Part shown: in pieces, positions 26,385 through 37,483 of the stretch | How positions within the stretch are numbered: position 1 is the first letter of the stretch | How the letters are laid out: each line of letters begins with the position of its first letter | From: Croceicoccus mobilis | GTDB taxonomy: Bacteria; Pseudomonadota; Alphaproteobacteria; Sphingomonadales; Sphingomonadaceae | Assembly: GCF_001661965.1 (NCBI RefSeq) | Contig: NZ_LYWZ01000027.1 | Coordinates: forward strand, 186,001-250,000 | Length of the DNA stretch: 64,000 nt | Direction of reading: 5' to 3' | Translations under genes and position numbers: made by a program | Notes under the pieces: model-generated | Database searches by the model: none | Seen by the model: the letters and a program-made list of their open reading frames with translations, nothing else | Told to the model about the DNA's origin: nothing

Positions 26385-27605
26385 GTGAATTACGACCAGA
26401 TTTTCGACCAGGCGATCGACCGGCTCCATACGGAGGGCCGCTACCGCGTCTTCATCGACATCCTGCGTAACAAGGGCGCATACCCCAACGCACGCTGCTT
26501 TGCCGGGCATAACGGGCCGAAGCCGATCACCGTCTGGTGCTCCAACGATTATCTCGCCATGGGCCAGCACCCCAAGGTGATCGAGGCGATGGAAGAGGCG
26601 CTGCATGACGTCGGCGCAGGGTCGGGCGGCACCCGCAATATCGGCGGCAACACCCATTACCACGTCGACCTCGAAGGCGAGCTGGCCGATCTTCACGGCA
26701 AGGAAGGCGCACTGCTTTTCACCAGCGGTTACGTGTCGAACGACACGACGCTCACCACGCTGGGCAAGCTGCTGCCGGGCTGCGTGATCTTTTCGGACGA
26801 ACTCAACCACGCCTCCATGATCGCAGGCATCCGCAATTCAGGCTGCGAAAAGCGCGTGTGGCGCCATAACGACATCGAGCATCTGGAAGAGCTGCTGGCA
26901 GCCGAAGCGCCCGAAACGCCCAAGCTGATCGCGTTCGAAAGCGTTTATTCGATGGACGGCGACATCGCCCCGATCCACGCGATCTGCGACCTCGCCGAAA
27001 AATACAATGCGCTCACCTATATCGACGAGGTGCACGCGGTCGGCATGTATGGCGCGCGCGGCGGCGGCATTTCCGAACGCGATGACGCGGCCCACCGCAT
27101 CGACATCATCGAAGGCACGCTGGGCAAGGCGTTCGGCGTGATGGGCGGCTATATCGCGGCGGACAAGCGCATCATCGATTGCGTGCGCTCCTATGCGCCG
27201 GGCTTCATCTTCACCACTTCGCTCTCGCCCGTGCTGGTCGCGGGTGTGCTGGCTTCGGTCCGCCACCTCAAATCGTCGAGCGTGGAGCGTGAGGCGCAGC
27301 AGGAATCGGCCGCTTTCCTGAAGGCTGCGATGCGCAATGCGGGTCTGCCGGTCATGGACAGCACCACCCATATCGTACCGCTGATGGTGGGCGATCCGGT
27401 GCGCGCGAAAAAGATCGCCGACATCCTGCTCGCCGAATATGGCGTCTATGTTCAGCCCATCAATTATCCCACCGTGCCCCGCGGGACAGAGCGCCTGCGC
27501 TTTACCCCCGGACCTGCGCACACCCAGGGAATGATGACCGAACTGGTCCAGGCGCTGGTCGAGATCTGGGATCGGCTGGAGCTGGAGCTACGCAAGGCTG
27601 CCTGA
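26385..27605 (+). CDS. hemA: 5-aminolevulinate synthase
   Basis: This PLP enzyme condenses glycine and succinyl-CoA, the first step of haem synthesis by the C4 (Shemin) route typical of alphaproteobacteria. The 406-residue protein begins at a GTG (26385) with the family-like sequence [14 protein letters not shown] and has the glycine-rich [14 protein letters not shown], the cofactor pair in [12 protein letters not shown], and the PLP lysine in [14 protein letters not shown] near 245. The open frame extends to 26304 without similarity. Haem made here would supply the cytochromes encoded nearby. Confidence 0.96.
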   Translation: MNYDQIFDQAIDRLHTEGRYRVFIDILRNKGAYPNARCFAGHNGPKPITVWCSNDYLAMGQHPKVIEAMEEALHDVGAGSGGTRNIGGNTHYHVDLEGELADLHGKEGALLFTSGYVSNDTTLTTLGKLLPGCVIFSDELNHASMIAGIRNSGCEKRVWRHNDIEHLEELLAAEAPETPKLIAFESVYSMDGDIAPIHAICDLAEKYNALTYIDEVHAVGMYGARGGGISERDDAAHRIDIIEGTLGKAFGVMGGYIAADKRIIDCVRSYAPGFIFTTSLSPVLVAGVLASVRHLKSSSVEREAQQESAAFLKAAMRNAGLPVMDSTTHIVPLMVGDPVRAKKIADILLAEYGVYVQPINYPTVPRGTERLRFTPGPAHTQGMMTELVQALVEIWDRLELELRKAA

Positions 27606-27613
27606 CGCTCGGC

Positions 27614-28018
27614 ATGGCTGGCAGGCGCAGTTTCATCGGCCTGCTCGCCGCCGCCGCGCTTGGCCCCGGTGTCGCACGGGCATTCGGGCCAGCCGGTGAA
27701 AGCGTCGCCCGGCAGGAGAACGCGATGTTCGGCCTTATCGGAAAATTCATTGCCGCCGCTGGCAGGCGCGACGATCTTGCCGCGATCCTGCTCGAAGGGC
27801 TGCGCGAAATGCCCGGCAATCTCTCCTATATCGTCGCAAATGATCCAGCCGATGCCGATGCGCTGTGGATCACCGAGGTCTGGACCGACGAGGCCGCCCA
27901 CGCCGCCTCGCTTTCGCTGCCATCGGTGCAGGACGCCATCGCCCGTGGCCGCCTACTGGTTGCGGGTATGGAGCAGATCGCGCGAACCCAGCCGCTGGGC
28001 GGCAACGGGCTACCCTAA
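27614..28018 (+). CDS. ABM-domain (antibiotic biosynthesis monooxygenase-like) protein
   Basis: This 134-residue protein carries an ABM/dimeric alpha-beta-barrel domain (about 38-130) with WITEVWTDEAAHAASLSLPSV, the family-like strand and helix. The first 24 residues (MAGRRSFIGLLAAAALG then VARA-F) resemble a twin-arginine or Sec signal. An internal ATG at 27725 (residue 38) has AGGAG at ideal spacing and would give a 97-residue cytoplasmic form, so the true start is uncertain. It follows hemA by eight bases and its stop overlaps that of the convergent nitronate monooxygenase. Confidence 0.8.
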   Translation: MAGRRSFIGLLAAAALGPGVARAFGPAGESVARQENAMFGLIGKFIAAAGRRDDLAAILLEGLREMPGNLSYIVANDPADADALWITEVWTDEAAHAASLSLPSVQDAIARGRLLVAGMEQIARTQPLGGNGLP

Positions 28019-28974
28019 CCCGCGCAGACCCGCGCCTTCGCCGCATCGTATTCCGCCTTGAATTGCGCGATCCGTTCGGCAGCCGGGACCACCGCGCGCA
28101 CCGCGCCGATGCCCTGCCCGCTGCCCCAGATGTCCTTCCATGCCTTGGCGTCAGACAGCGCATTGCCGCCCTCCTTGCCCGATGCCAGCGACAAGCCGCC
28201 GTCGGCCTCGGGCAGCGCATCCGGGTCCATCCCCGCATTCACGATCGAGCCGCGCAGATAATTGCCGTGCACGCCCGTGAAGAGGTTCGAATAGACGATA
28301 TCGCCCGCCCCGCTATCGACGATCATCTGCTTATAGGGATCGGTCGCCACCGCCTCGCTCGTCGCGATAAAGGCGCTGCCGATATAGGCGACATCGGCCC
28401 CCATCGCCTGCGCGGCGAGGATGGAGTCGCCATTGGCGATCGCGCCCGACAAGGCCAGCGGCCCGTCGAACCATTCGCGGATCTCGCTGATCAGCGCAAA
28501 GGGCGAAATCGTGCCCGCATGGCCCCCTGCGCCCGCCGCGACGGCGATCAGCCCGTCGGCTCCCTTGGCGATGGCCTTTCGCGCGAACATGTCATTGATC
28601 ACGTCATGCAGCACCAGCCCGCCATAGGAATGGACCGCCTCGTTCACCTCTTCACGCGCGCCCAAAGAGCTGATGACGATGGGCACCTTGTATTTCACGC
28701 AAAGCGCAAGGTCCTCCTCCAGCCGGGGATTGCTGCGGTGAACGATCAGGTTGACGGCAAAGGGCGCGTCTTCTTCCGTCAGTTCGGCCTGAAGGCGCTG
28801 CAGCCAGCTTTCGAACACGCCCTCCCCCCGCGCATTCAGCGAAGGAAACGAGCCGACGATCCCGGCGCGGCACTGCGCCAGCACGAGATCGGGCTGCGAG
28901 ATGATGAACATGGGGGCGGCAATCGCGGGCAACTGCAAACGGTCGTGCAGCCAGTCAGGCAGGCTCAAATTCAT
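28015..28974 (-). CDS. nitronate monooxygenase / 2-nitropropane dioxygenase family
   Basis: This is a 319-residue FMN-dependent TIM-barrel enzyme. It shows PAIAAPMFIIS near the N-terminus, GADGLIAVAAGAGGHAG (the conserved GGH(R/A) region), LSGAIANGDSILAAQAMGADVAYIGSAFIATSEA for flavin phosphate binding, and a SNLFTGVHGNYLR segment. It may oxidise propionate-3-nitronate or related nitronates, or act as an enoyl reductase. The ATG at 28974 has GGGAGA directly upstream. An in-frame start at 29004 is less likely. It is followed convergently by the ABM gene with overlapping stops. Confidence 0.88.
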   Translation of the reverse strand: MNLSLPDWLHDRLQLPAIAAPMFIISQPDLVLAQCRAGIVGSFPSLNARGEGVFESWLQRLQAELTEEDAPFAVNLIVHRSNPRLEEDLALCVKYKVPIVISSLGAREEVNEAVHSYGGLVLHDVINDMFARKAIAKGADGLIAVAAGAGGHAGTISPFALISEIREWFDGPLALSGAIANGDSILAAQAMGADVAYIGSAFIATSEAVATDPYKQMIVDSGAGDIVYSNLFTGVHGNYLRGSIVNAGMDPDALPEADGGLSLASGKEGGNALSDAKAWKDIWGSGQGIGAVRAVVPAAERIAQFKAEYDAAKARVCAG

Positions 28975-28987
28975 TCTCCCGGATCGG

Positions 28988-29623
28988 TCAGAGCCCGATC
29001 CCAAGATAGATCGCGGTCACGCCGATGAAGTTATTCGTCGCGTGCGCCATGATGGCCGGCAGCAGCCTGCGCCCGCAGGCCACGTAAAGCACACCGAAGA
29101 TCAGCCCGACAAGCCCGGTCGAAATAACGCCGGTCCACCCCTGGTACATATGCGCCAGCCCGAAAACACAGGCCGACACGATCGCCAGCGGCAGCGCCAT
29201 GGGTTTGCCGAATAGTTCCGCGCCCCAGCCGATGACAAAGCCGCGAAAAACAAGCTCTTCCGCAATGCCGCCGAACAATAGCCCGATGGCCAGCAGGACG
29301 AGATAGTTGGGCAGGTTCCCCTCCACCGCGGCAAAGCTGGATAGATCGACCGGCTCTCCGGTAACTGCGGATAGGACAGGGTCGACCAGCAACGCGAACC
29401 CCAGCGCCGTTGCAACGCCGACCGCCGCGCCCAGCGCCAGCGAAGGCCCCCAGCCACGCCACACCAGCGCCATGGTCGGCGCATAGGCGCTTTTCACGGT
29501 GAATATGGCGATGACGACGATGGCGACCGAAAACAGCGCGCCGATGCCAGAGATCAGCAAGGGCGCCAATAGCGGCAGCGCCCATAGCGCCCGCTTGCCC
29601 AGTTCGCCTGTAGAATGGCGCAT
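28988..29623 (-). CDS. CPBP family intramembrane metalloprotease (copy 1)
   Basis: This 211-residue polytopic protein of the Abi/CAAX-protease family has the three active-site motifs in membrane segments: EELVFRGF (EExxxR, near 121-128), FGLAHMYQG (near 153-161) and HATNN (near 193-197). GGAGGGGG precedes the ATG. Family roles include prenyl-protein processing, bacteriocin immunity and signalling; the role here is unknown. It is paralogous to the next gene upstream on the same strand (29700-30347). Confidence 0.88.
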   Translation of the reverse strand: MRHSTGELGKRALWALPLLAPLLISGIGALFSVAIVVIAIFTVKSAYAPTMALVWRGWGPSLALGAAVGVATALGFALLVDPVLSAVTGEPVDLSSFAAVEGNLPNYLVLLAIGLLFGGIAEELVFRGFVIGWGAELFGKPMALPLAIVSACVFGLAHMYQGWTGVISTGLVGLIFGVLYVACGRRLLPAIMAHATNNFIGVTAIYLGIGL

Positions 29624-29699
29624 GGATCGATCCCCCTCCAGTCCGTTTCCGTGCCGACCCGTAAAAGGATCATGCGCCCGGCAACGCGGGAGGTAAAGC

Positions 29700-32367
<2,668 letters not shown>

Positions 32368-32371
<4 letters not shown>

Positions 32372-32646
32372 ACGGCAAACGCGATCGCCTTGCCCATGCC
32401 GCAAGGGAGGAGGCGCGCCTGCGCGAACAGGGCCTGGCCGAACCCGAACCATCGCTGGGATCGCGGCTGGGGCAGATCGGGGTGCTGGGCTGGGTCATCG
32501 TCGCGCCCATGCTGCTGGCGCTGGCGGCGGGGCGCTGGCTCGACGGGCGCGCAGGCACGGGGATCACCTTGACGGCGGCGCTCTTGATGGCAGGAACGGG
32601 GCTGGGCCTGTGGTCGGGCTGGAAATGGATGCACCGGGGTTTATGA
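32368..32646 (+). CDS. atpQ: N-ATPase AtpQ / AtpZ-AtpI-like membrane protein
   Basis: This 92-residue protein starts with a GTG that overlaps the atpC stop (GTGA), and GGAGG lies seven bases before it. A charged N-terminus (about 1-40) is followed by two transmembrane helices (about 45-62 and 68-85) ending GWKWMHR. Its position between epsilon and AtpR is that of AtpQ in N-ATPase operons. It probably assists c-ring assembly or ion access, as AtpI/AtpZ proteins do; this is inference from family context. Confidence 0.88.
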
Positions 32647-32927
32647 GCGCTGAGACTGTCGAATATCTCTGGCAATTGCCGTTGTCTCTGGCGGGGGGCT
32701 TGCTGATCGGCCTCGCCTTCTTCGCCTCGCTGCGGCGGGTGACGGCGGATTACCTTGGCGGGAATGTCGTGCGCGGGGCGGCGCTGCAATTGCTGCGGCT
32801 GGGTCTGTTGATCGGGGTCTTGTTCGTGCTGATGCGTATCGGGATACCGGTGCTGCTGGCCTTTGTCGCGGGGCTGGTGATAGCGCGGCAGATCATCCTG
32901 CGCCGGGAAAGGGCGCGCCAGCCGTGA
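32643..32927 (+). CDS. atpR: N-ATPase AtpR subunit
   Basis: This 94-residue protein has three transmembrane segments (about 9-28, 44-62 and 65-82). Arginines sit at membrane positions in SLRRVTADYLGG and ALQLLRLGLLIG, as reported for AtpR, which is thought to interact with c-subunit carboxylates during assembly. The ATG overlaps the atpQ stop (ATGA), and its own TGA overlaps the GTG start of atpB. Confidence 0.9.
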   Translation: MSAETVEYLWQLPLSLAGGLLIGLAFFASLRRVTADYLGGNVVRGAALQLLRLGLLIGVLFVLMRIGIPVLLAFVAGLVIARQIILRRERARQP

Positions 32928-33631
32928 CCAATTCGCCCCTCGTCGCCCGGACCTTGTTCCATATCGGCCCCGCGCCGATCAGCGAAACGGTGGTGACGAC
33001 ATGGGCGATCATGGCGCTGATGGTCGCTGGATCGCTTTTGGTGACGCGGCGATTGCAGCTACGCCCCGGCAAGCTGCAGGCGGCGCTGGAACTGATCGTT
33101 TCGGCCATAGACAGCCAGCTGCGCGACGTGATGCAGCGCGATCCCGCACCCTATCGCGCGCTGATCGGCACGATCCTGCTCTTTATCCTGATCGCGAACT
33201 GGACGTCGCTGGTGCCGGGCGCCGAGCCGCCGACGGCGCATCTCGAAACCGATGCCGCATTGGCGCTGATCGTGCTGGCGGCGACGATCTGGTTCGGCAT
33301 CCGCGCCAATGGCGTCGCGGGCTATCTGAAAACTTTCGCGCAGCCAACGTGGATCATGATCCCGGTCAATGTTCTCGAACAGATAACGCGTAGCTTCTCC
33401 CTCATCGTCCGGCTGTTCGGCAATATCATGAGCGGGGTTTTCGTGATCGGCATCGTCCTGACCCTTGCGGGCCTCTTGGTGCCGATCCCTTTGATGGCGC
33501 TCGACCTGCTGACGGGGGCCGTGCAGGCCTATATCTTCGCGACGCTTGCCAGCGTCTTCATCGCGGCCGCCGTGTCGGAAGGCGGTTCACGAACCGAACC
33601 GCCCAGGGAGCAAGCCAACCCATGCCCATAG
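32924..33631 (+). CDS. atpB: N-type ATPase a subunit
   Basis: This membrane stator subunit forms the ion half-channels. The 235-residue protein has five to six helices, the early NWTSLVPG segment, and the essential arginine in SFSLIVRLFGNIMSG (near 163-164), followed by LLTGAVQAYIFATLASVFIA. It starts with a GTG overlapping the atpR stop and overlaps the c-subunit start by ten bases. Confidence 0.95.
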   Translation: MTNSPLVARTLFHIGPAPISETVVTTWAIMALMVAGSLLVTRRLQLRPGKLQAALELIVSAIDSQLRDVMQRDPAPYRALIGTILLFILIANWTSLVPGAEPPTAHLETDAALALIVLAATIWFGIRANGVAGYLKTFAQPTWIMIPVNVLEQITRSFSLIVRLFGNIMSGVFVIGIVLTLAGLLVPIPLMALDLLTGAVQAYIFATLASVFIAAAVSEGGSRTEPPREQANPCP

Positions 33632-33864
33632 AGCAGATCAGCATCATCGCCGCCGCGCTGGCGGTCTCTTTCGGCGCGCTGGGCCCCGCGCTGGCCGAGG
33701 GGAAGTCCGTCGCTGCCGCCATGGACGCGATCGCGCGCCAGCCCGATGCGGCGGGCACGTTGTCGCGCACTTTGTTCGTGGGCCTTGCGATGATCGAGAC
33801 GACCGCGATCTATTGCCTCGTCGTCGCGCTGCTGGTGCTCTTCGCCAATCCCTTCGTGCAATAA
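33622..33864 (+). CDS. atpE: N-type ATPase c subunit (rotor ring)
   Basis: This 80-residue hairpin has two transmembrane helices joined by the loop ARQPDA. Helix 2 carries the ion-binding carboxylate in IETTAIY (Glu59, Thr60, Thr61, Tyr64), a pattern resembling the Na+-site motif ES-T-xx-Y. Helix 1 has Pro22 and a second carboxylate, Glu26 (GPALAEGK). Two carboxylates per hairpin are a feature of N-ATPase rotors. Ion specificity cannot be decided by sequence alone: a Burkholderia N-ATPase ring was reported as proton-coupled despite such motifs (from memory). Confidence 0.95.
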   Translation: MPIEQISIIAAALAVSFGALGPALAEGKSVAAAMDAIARQPDAAGTLSRTLFVGLAMIETTAIYCLVVALLVLFANPFVQ

Positions 33865-33878
33865 AGGGCGCGCGGGGG

Positions 33879-34619
33879 GTGCAGATCGACTGGTGGACAC
33901 TGGGACTGCAGCTGGTGAACCTGCTGGTCCTGTTGTGGCTGCTGTCGCGCTTCCTGTTCCGCCCGATTGCCGCGATGATCGCCAGCCGCCAGCAGCAGGC
34001 CGATGAGCTGCTGGGCGATGCCGCCGCGAAAAAGCAGGAAGCAACAGATGCGCTGAAACGGGCCGAGGATGAGCGCCGCGCCGCGGCCGCCGAACACGCC
34101 GCCATTGCAGGCAAGGCGCAAGCGGAAGCCGAGGCGCAGAAAGCCGAGATCCTTGCCAGCGCGAAGGCAGAGACCGATGCGCGCAGGGCCGAGGCAGAGA
34201 CCGCGATGCAGCGCGCCAGTGAGGAGGAAGCGCAGCGTCTGCACCATGCCGCGAACCTGCTGGCGGGCGACATCGCGGCAAAGCTGCTGCGCGAACCGGC
34301 CGGCAAACTCCCGCCGACTGCCTTCCTGACCCGGATGACCATCGCCATCGCCGCGCTCGAAGAGGAGGAAAAAGCCGCGCTTGCCGCACCGGCTCGCCCT
34401 GCCGTTCTCACCAGTGCCCATACATTGAGCGAAGCCGAGCTGGCCAGGGTTCGCGCCGCGATCGACAAGGCGGCGGGGCGCAGCGTCGCCTTTAGCATCG
34501 CAGTCGATAAGGCGCTGATTGCGGGCCTGCGGCTGGATGCCGGGCGCGTGGTCGTGGATGCCAGCCTGCGCGCCGATCTGGAGCGGGTCGCGGCAGAACT
34601 GGACCGCGATGACGGCTGA
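33879..34619 (+). CDS. atpF: N-type ATPase b subunit with delta-like C-terminal domain
   Basis: This 246-residue peripheral-stalk subunit starts at GTG 33879. The N-terminal membrane helix (about 7-25) is followed by RPI and a long Ala/Glu/Lys-rich coiled coil (about 35-140). A C-terminal domain (about 175-242) reads like the end of an F-type delta subunit: [11 protein letters not shown], then [14 protein letters not shown] and [14 protein letters not shown], matching the delta pattern V-D-x-x-L-I-G-G-L and D-x-S-x-x-x-x-L. The operon has no separate atpH, so this b-delta arrangement probably supplies stalk-to-head attachment. It overlaps atpA by 11 bases. Confidence 0.92.
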   Translation: MQIDWWTLGLQLVNLLVLLWLLSRFLFRPIAAMIASRQQQADELLGDAAAKKQEATDALKRAEDERRAAAAEHAAIAGKAQAEAEAQKAEILASAKAETDARRAEAETAMQRASEEEAQRLHHAANLLAGDIAAKLLREPAGKLPPTAFLTRMTIAIAALEEEEKAALAAPARPAVLTSAHTLSEAELARVRAAIDKAAGRSVAFSIAVDKALIAGLRLDAGRVVVDASLRADLERVAAELDRDDG

Positions 34620-36138
34620 AGCGCCCCTCCCCACCGGATCCGACGGCTGGCTGGAAAACGCGCGCCGCCGGGTAGAGGCCACCCCTGCCGGAGCCAGCAC
34701 CGCCAGCTATGGCGAGGTCGTGCAACTGGCCGATGGAATCGTGCGCATCGCGGGCCTTCCCGAAGTCCGCCTCGATGCGCTGGTACGGTTCGAAAGCGGG
34801 CAACTCGGCCTTGCCCTCGCGCTGGAGGAGGACGCGCTGAACGCGGTGCTGCTGGACGAACCGCAGGGGCTGGAGGCAGGCACCCGCGTCACCGGCACCG
34901 GTGCGGTCGTGCGCGTGCCTGTCGGCCCCGCCCTCATGGGCCGCATCGTTGATCCGCTTGGCCGCCCGCTTGACGACAAGGGCGACATCGCAGCCGCCGA
35001 ACACTGGCCGATCGAGCGCGCATCCCCCGCGATCATCGAGCGCGACCTCGTTTCCCGGCCGGTCGAAACCGGCGTGCTGGCGATGGATGCGCTGTTCGCG
35101 CTGGGCCGCGGACAGCGCGAACTGATCGTCGGGGACCGATCAACGGGCAAGACCTCGCTCGCCATTGATGCGATCTGCAACCAGTCCAAAAGCGACATCA
35201 CCTGCGTCTATGTCGCTGTCGGCCAGCGCGCATCCGCTGTCGAACGCGCGATCGAGGCGGTGCGCAAACATGGTGCGGTCGAACGCTGCATCTTCGTCGT
35301 CGCATCTGCCGCCGCGCCCGCCGGGCTGCAATGGATCGCGCCATTCGCCGGCTTTTCCATCGCGGAATATTTCAGGGACAGCGGCGGCCATGCGCTGATC
35401 GTCATCGACGACATGACGAAACACGCCGCGACCCACCGCGAACTTTCCCTGTTGATGCGCGAACCGCCGGGGCGAGAGGCCTATCCCGGCGACATTTTCT
35501 ATCTCCACGCCCGCATGCTGGAACGCGCGGGGCAATTATCCGCCGAACGTGGCGGCGGGTCGCTGACCGCGCTGCCCATTGCAGAGACCGATGCGGGGAA
35601 CCTGTCGGCCTATATCCCGACCAATCTGATCTCGATCACCGACGGACAGATCGTGCTGGATGCGAAGCTCTTTGCCGCGAACCAGCGCCCTGCCGTCGAT
35701 GTCGGCCTTTCGGTCAGCCGCGTCGGCGGCAAGGCGCAGAGGCCCGCCCTGCGGCAGGTGGCAGGGCGCATCCGGCTCGATTACGCGCAATTCCTTGAGC
35801 TGGAGATGTTCACGCGCTTTGGCGGCATTTCGGAAAAACGCTTCCGCCCGGTGCTGAATCGCGGGCAGCGCATCCGCGCGGTGCTGAGGCAGGACCGGTT
35901 CGCCGCCATAGGCACGGCGGGGCAGGTCGCTCTGCTTGCCGCGCTGAACGAAGGGGCGCTGGATGCGCTGCCGGTTGAAGCCATTCCGGCTCTGAAAGCG
36001 GCATGCGACAAAGCCGTACGCGCGCAATTGCCCGAAATCTGCAAAGCCATCGACGCGGGCGAAAAGCTGGACGATGCGCAAAGCACAAAGCTGGTGGCGG
36101 CGATTCAGACATTGGCAGCGGGATCGGGCGATGGCTGA
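34609..36138 (+). CDS. atpA: N-type ATPase alpha subunit
   Basis: This 509-residue non-catalytic nucleotide-binding subunit has Walker [12 protein letters not shown], Walker [13 protein letters not shown], and the arginine finger in [12 protein letters not shown], plus [12 protein letters not shown] and an intact C-terminal helical domain. These features indicate a functional head. The ATG lies within the end of atpF, and the TGA overlaps the start of atpG by eight bases. Confidence 0.96.
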   Translation: MTAEAPLPTGSDGWLENARRRVEATPAGASTASYGEVVQLADGIVRIAGLPEVRLDALVRFESGQLGLALALEEDALNAVLLDEPQGLEAGTRVTGTGAVVRVPVGPALMGRIVDPLGRPLDDKGDIAAAEHWPIERASPAIIERDLVSRPVETGVLAMDALFALGRGQRELIVGDRSTGKTSLAIDAICNQSKSDITCVYVAVGQRASAVERAIEAVRKHGAVERCIFVVASAAAPAGLQWIAPFAGFSIAEYFRDSGGHALIVIDDMTKHAATHRELSLLMREPPGREAYPGDIFYLHARMLERAGQLSAERGGGSLTALPIAETDAGNLSAYIPTNLISITDGQIVLDAKLFAANQRPAVDVGLSVSRVGGKAQRPALRQVAGRIRLDYAQFLELEMFTRFGGISEKRFRPVLNRGQRIRAVLRQDRFAAIGTAGQVALLAALNEGALDALPVEAIPALKAACDKAVRAQLPEICKAIDAGEKLDDAQSTKLVAAIQTLAAGSGDG

Positions 36139-36967
36139 ACGCCTGGCGACCCTTGAACGCAGTATCGCCAGCGTGCGGCAGCTGTCATCGGTGGTGACCG
36201 CCATGCGCGGCATTGCCGCCGCCCGCACCGTAGAAGCGCAGGGCCGTTTACAGGGCATCGCCGATTACGCGGCCACCATCGGGCAGGCGATCAGCCGGGT
36301 GCTTGCCCTGCCCGGCGAAACCGCACCAGCAGGCGAGAGCGGCGGCCTCCGGCTGGTGATCGCCATATGCGCCGAACAGGGTTTCGTCGGCAACTTCAAC
36401 CATCGCGTGCTCGAACGCGCCGATGTTGCCGCCCAGGATGGGGACCTGCTGTTTCTCCTCGGCAGCCGGGGCTTTGTTCCGGCAGAGGAAATGGGGCAGG
36501 ACATCGCGTGGTCGGCCCCCATGGCAGGTCATGCCGATCAGCTGGATACGCTTGCCAATCGGCTGACCGATGCGCTTTTCGCCCGCGTCGCACGGGGCGG
36601 GATCTCCGAAATCGCTCTTGTTCATGCGGTCCAGCAAGAGGAAAGCGGCATCGCCATCGTCGAACGCACATTGGTCCCATTCGATTTTTCCCGCTTCCCT
36701 CTGCATCATGGCGAAACGGCGCCGTTGACGCAGATCCCGCCGATGGAACTGCTGCGGCAATTATCGGAAGAATATGTCTTTGCCGAAATCTGCGAGGCGC
36801 TCACCCTCTCCTTCGCGGCAGAGAACGCCGAGCGCATGCGGGCGATGATCGCGGCCCGCAGCCACGTCGATGCGCGGCTGGAGGAACTGGCCGCCGCCGA
36901 GCGCATCATGCGCCAGTCCGAAATCACCGAAGAGGTCATCGAACTTGCCGCGGGGCAATTGGGCTGA
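36131..36967 (+). CDS. atpG: N-type ATPase gamma subunit
   Basis: This 278-residue central-stalk protein is divergent but clearly of the gamma family. It has an N-terminal helix [26 protein letters not shown], a Rossmann-like middle ([28 protein letters not shown]), and the C-terminal helix [20 protein letters not shown] through [18 protein letters not shown], the region that enters the alpha/beta ring. It is the last gene of the operon. Confidence 0.94.
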   Translation: MAERLATLERSIASVRQLSSVVTAMRGIAAARTVEAQGRLQGIADYAATIGQAISRVLALPGETAPAGESGGLRLVIAICAEQGFVGNFNHRVLERADVAAQDGDLLFLLGSRGFVPAEEMGQDIAWSAPMAGHADQLDTLANRLTDALFARVARGGISEIALVHAVQQEESGIAIVERTLVPFDFSRFPLHHGETAPLTQIPPMELLRQLSEEYVFAEICEALTLSFAAENAERMRAMIAARSHVDARLEELAAAERIMRQSEITEEVIELAAGQLG

Positions 36968-37052
36968 CGGTCCGGTGGCCTGACGGTTCGGCCAAGGGGC
37001 GACGCGCCTTCCGCTGCGATTTCCTTGCCGGTTCATTCGCAAGGGGGTGAAG

Positions 37053-37250
37053 TCAGTTCACAATAAAGCCCGGCCTGACCGAACGCGGCGCGATCAGCGA
37101 CAGGCGAAAGCCTTCGAAGGGATATTCCATCTCTATCATGCCGTCGAAAGCCGAAGAGAACCCCGCGTGGATCGTGCGCTGGCCAAAGCCGTGCTTGGTC
37201 GGCTCGCTTACTTCGGGGCCGCCGCTTTCCACCCAGTCGAAATGGAACTG
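37053..37250 (-). pseudogene. remnant of an HWE-type histidine kinase ATPase domain
   Basis: The last 65 or so residues of a 100-codon minus-strand frame match the C-terminal end of HWE/HisKA_2 histidine kinases: a strand like FHFDWVESGGPEV, then PTKHGFGQRTIHAGFS, then DGMIEMEYPFEGFRLSLIAP. These correspond to the usual W-x-E-x-G-G-P-x-V, GFG-x-x-x-I and final strands. Nothing upstream in any frame resembles the rest of a kinase (no phosphorylated His helix, no N box), and the first 36 residues of the frame look unrelated. I read it as a truncated kinase left by deletion. Confidence 0.65.
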
Positions 37251-37483
37251 CGGGCGATATTCGCAATCCATCATGTCCCTGCAGCGTTCGATGCGGTTAA
37301 TTCGGGACGGGGCACCGGCTGATCCGACTTGCATTTCGCGCAACTTCGCTTGCACGCTTTACCGTGAAGTTTCGGAACCTTGTACCGGATAGTCCATTGG
37401 ACAGGCATCACACCCCCCAACCTATCGACCCCGCCGATACCCGTCTCCGGGGCCGCAACCTCTCCCTTAAAGGTTTTGCGGAA

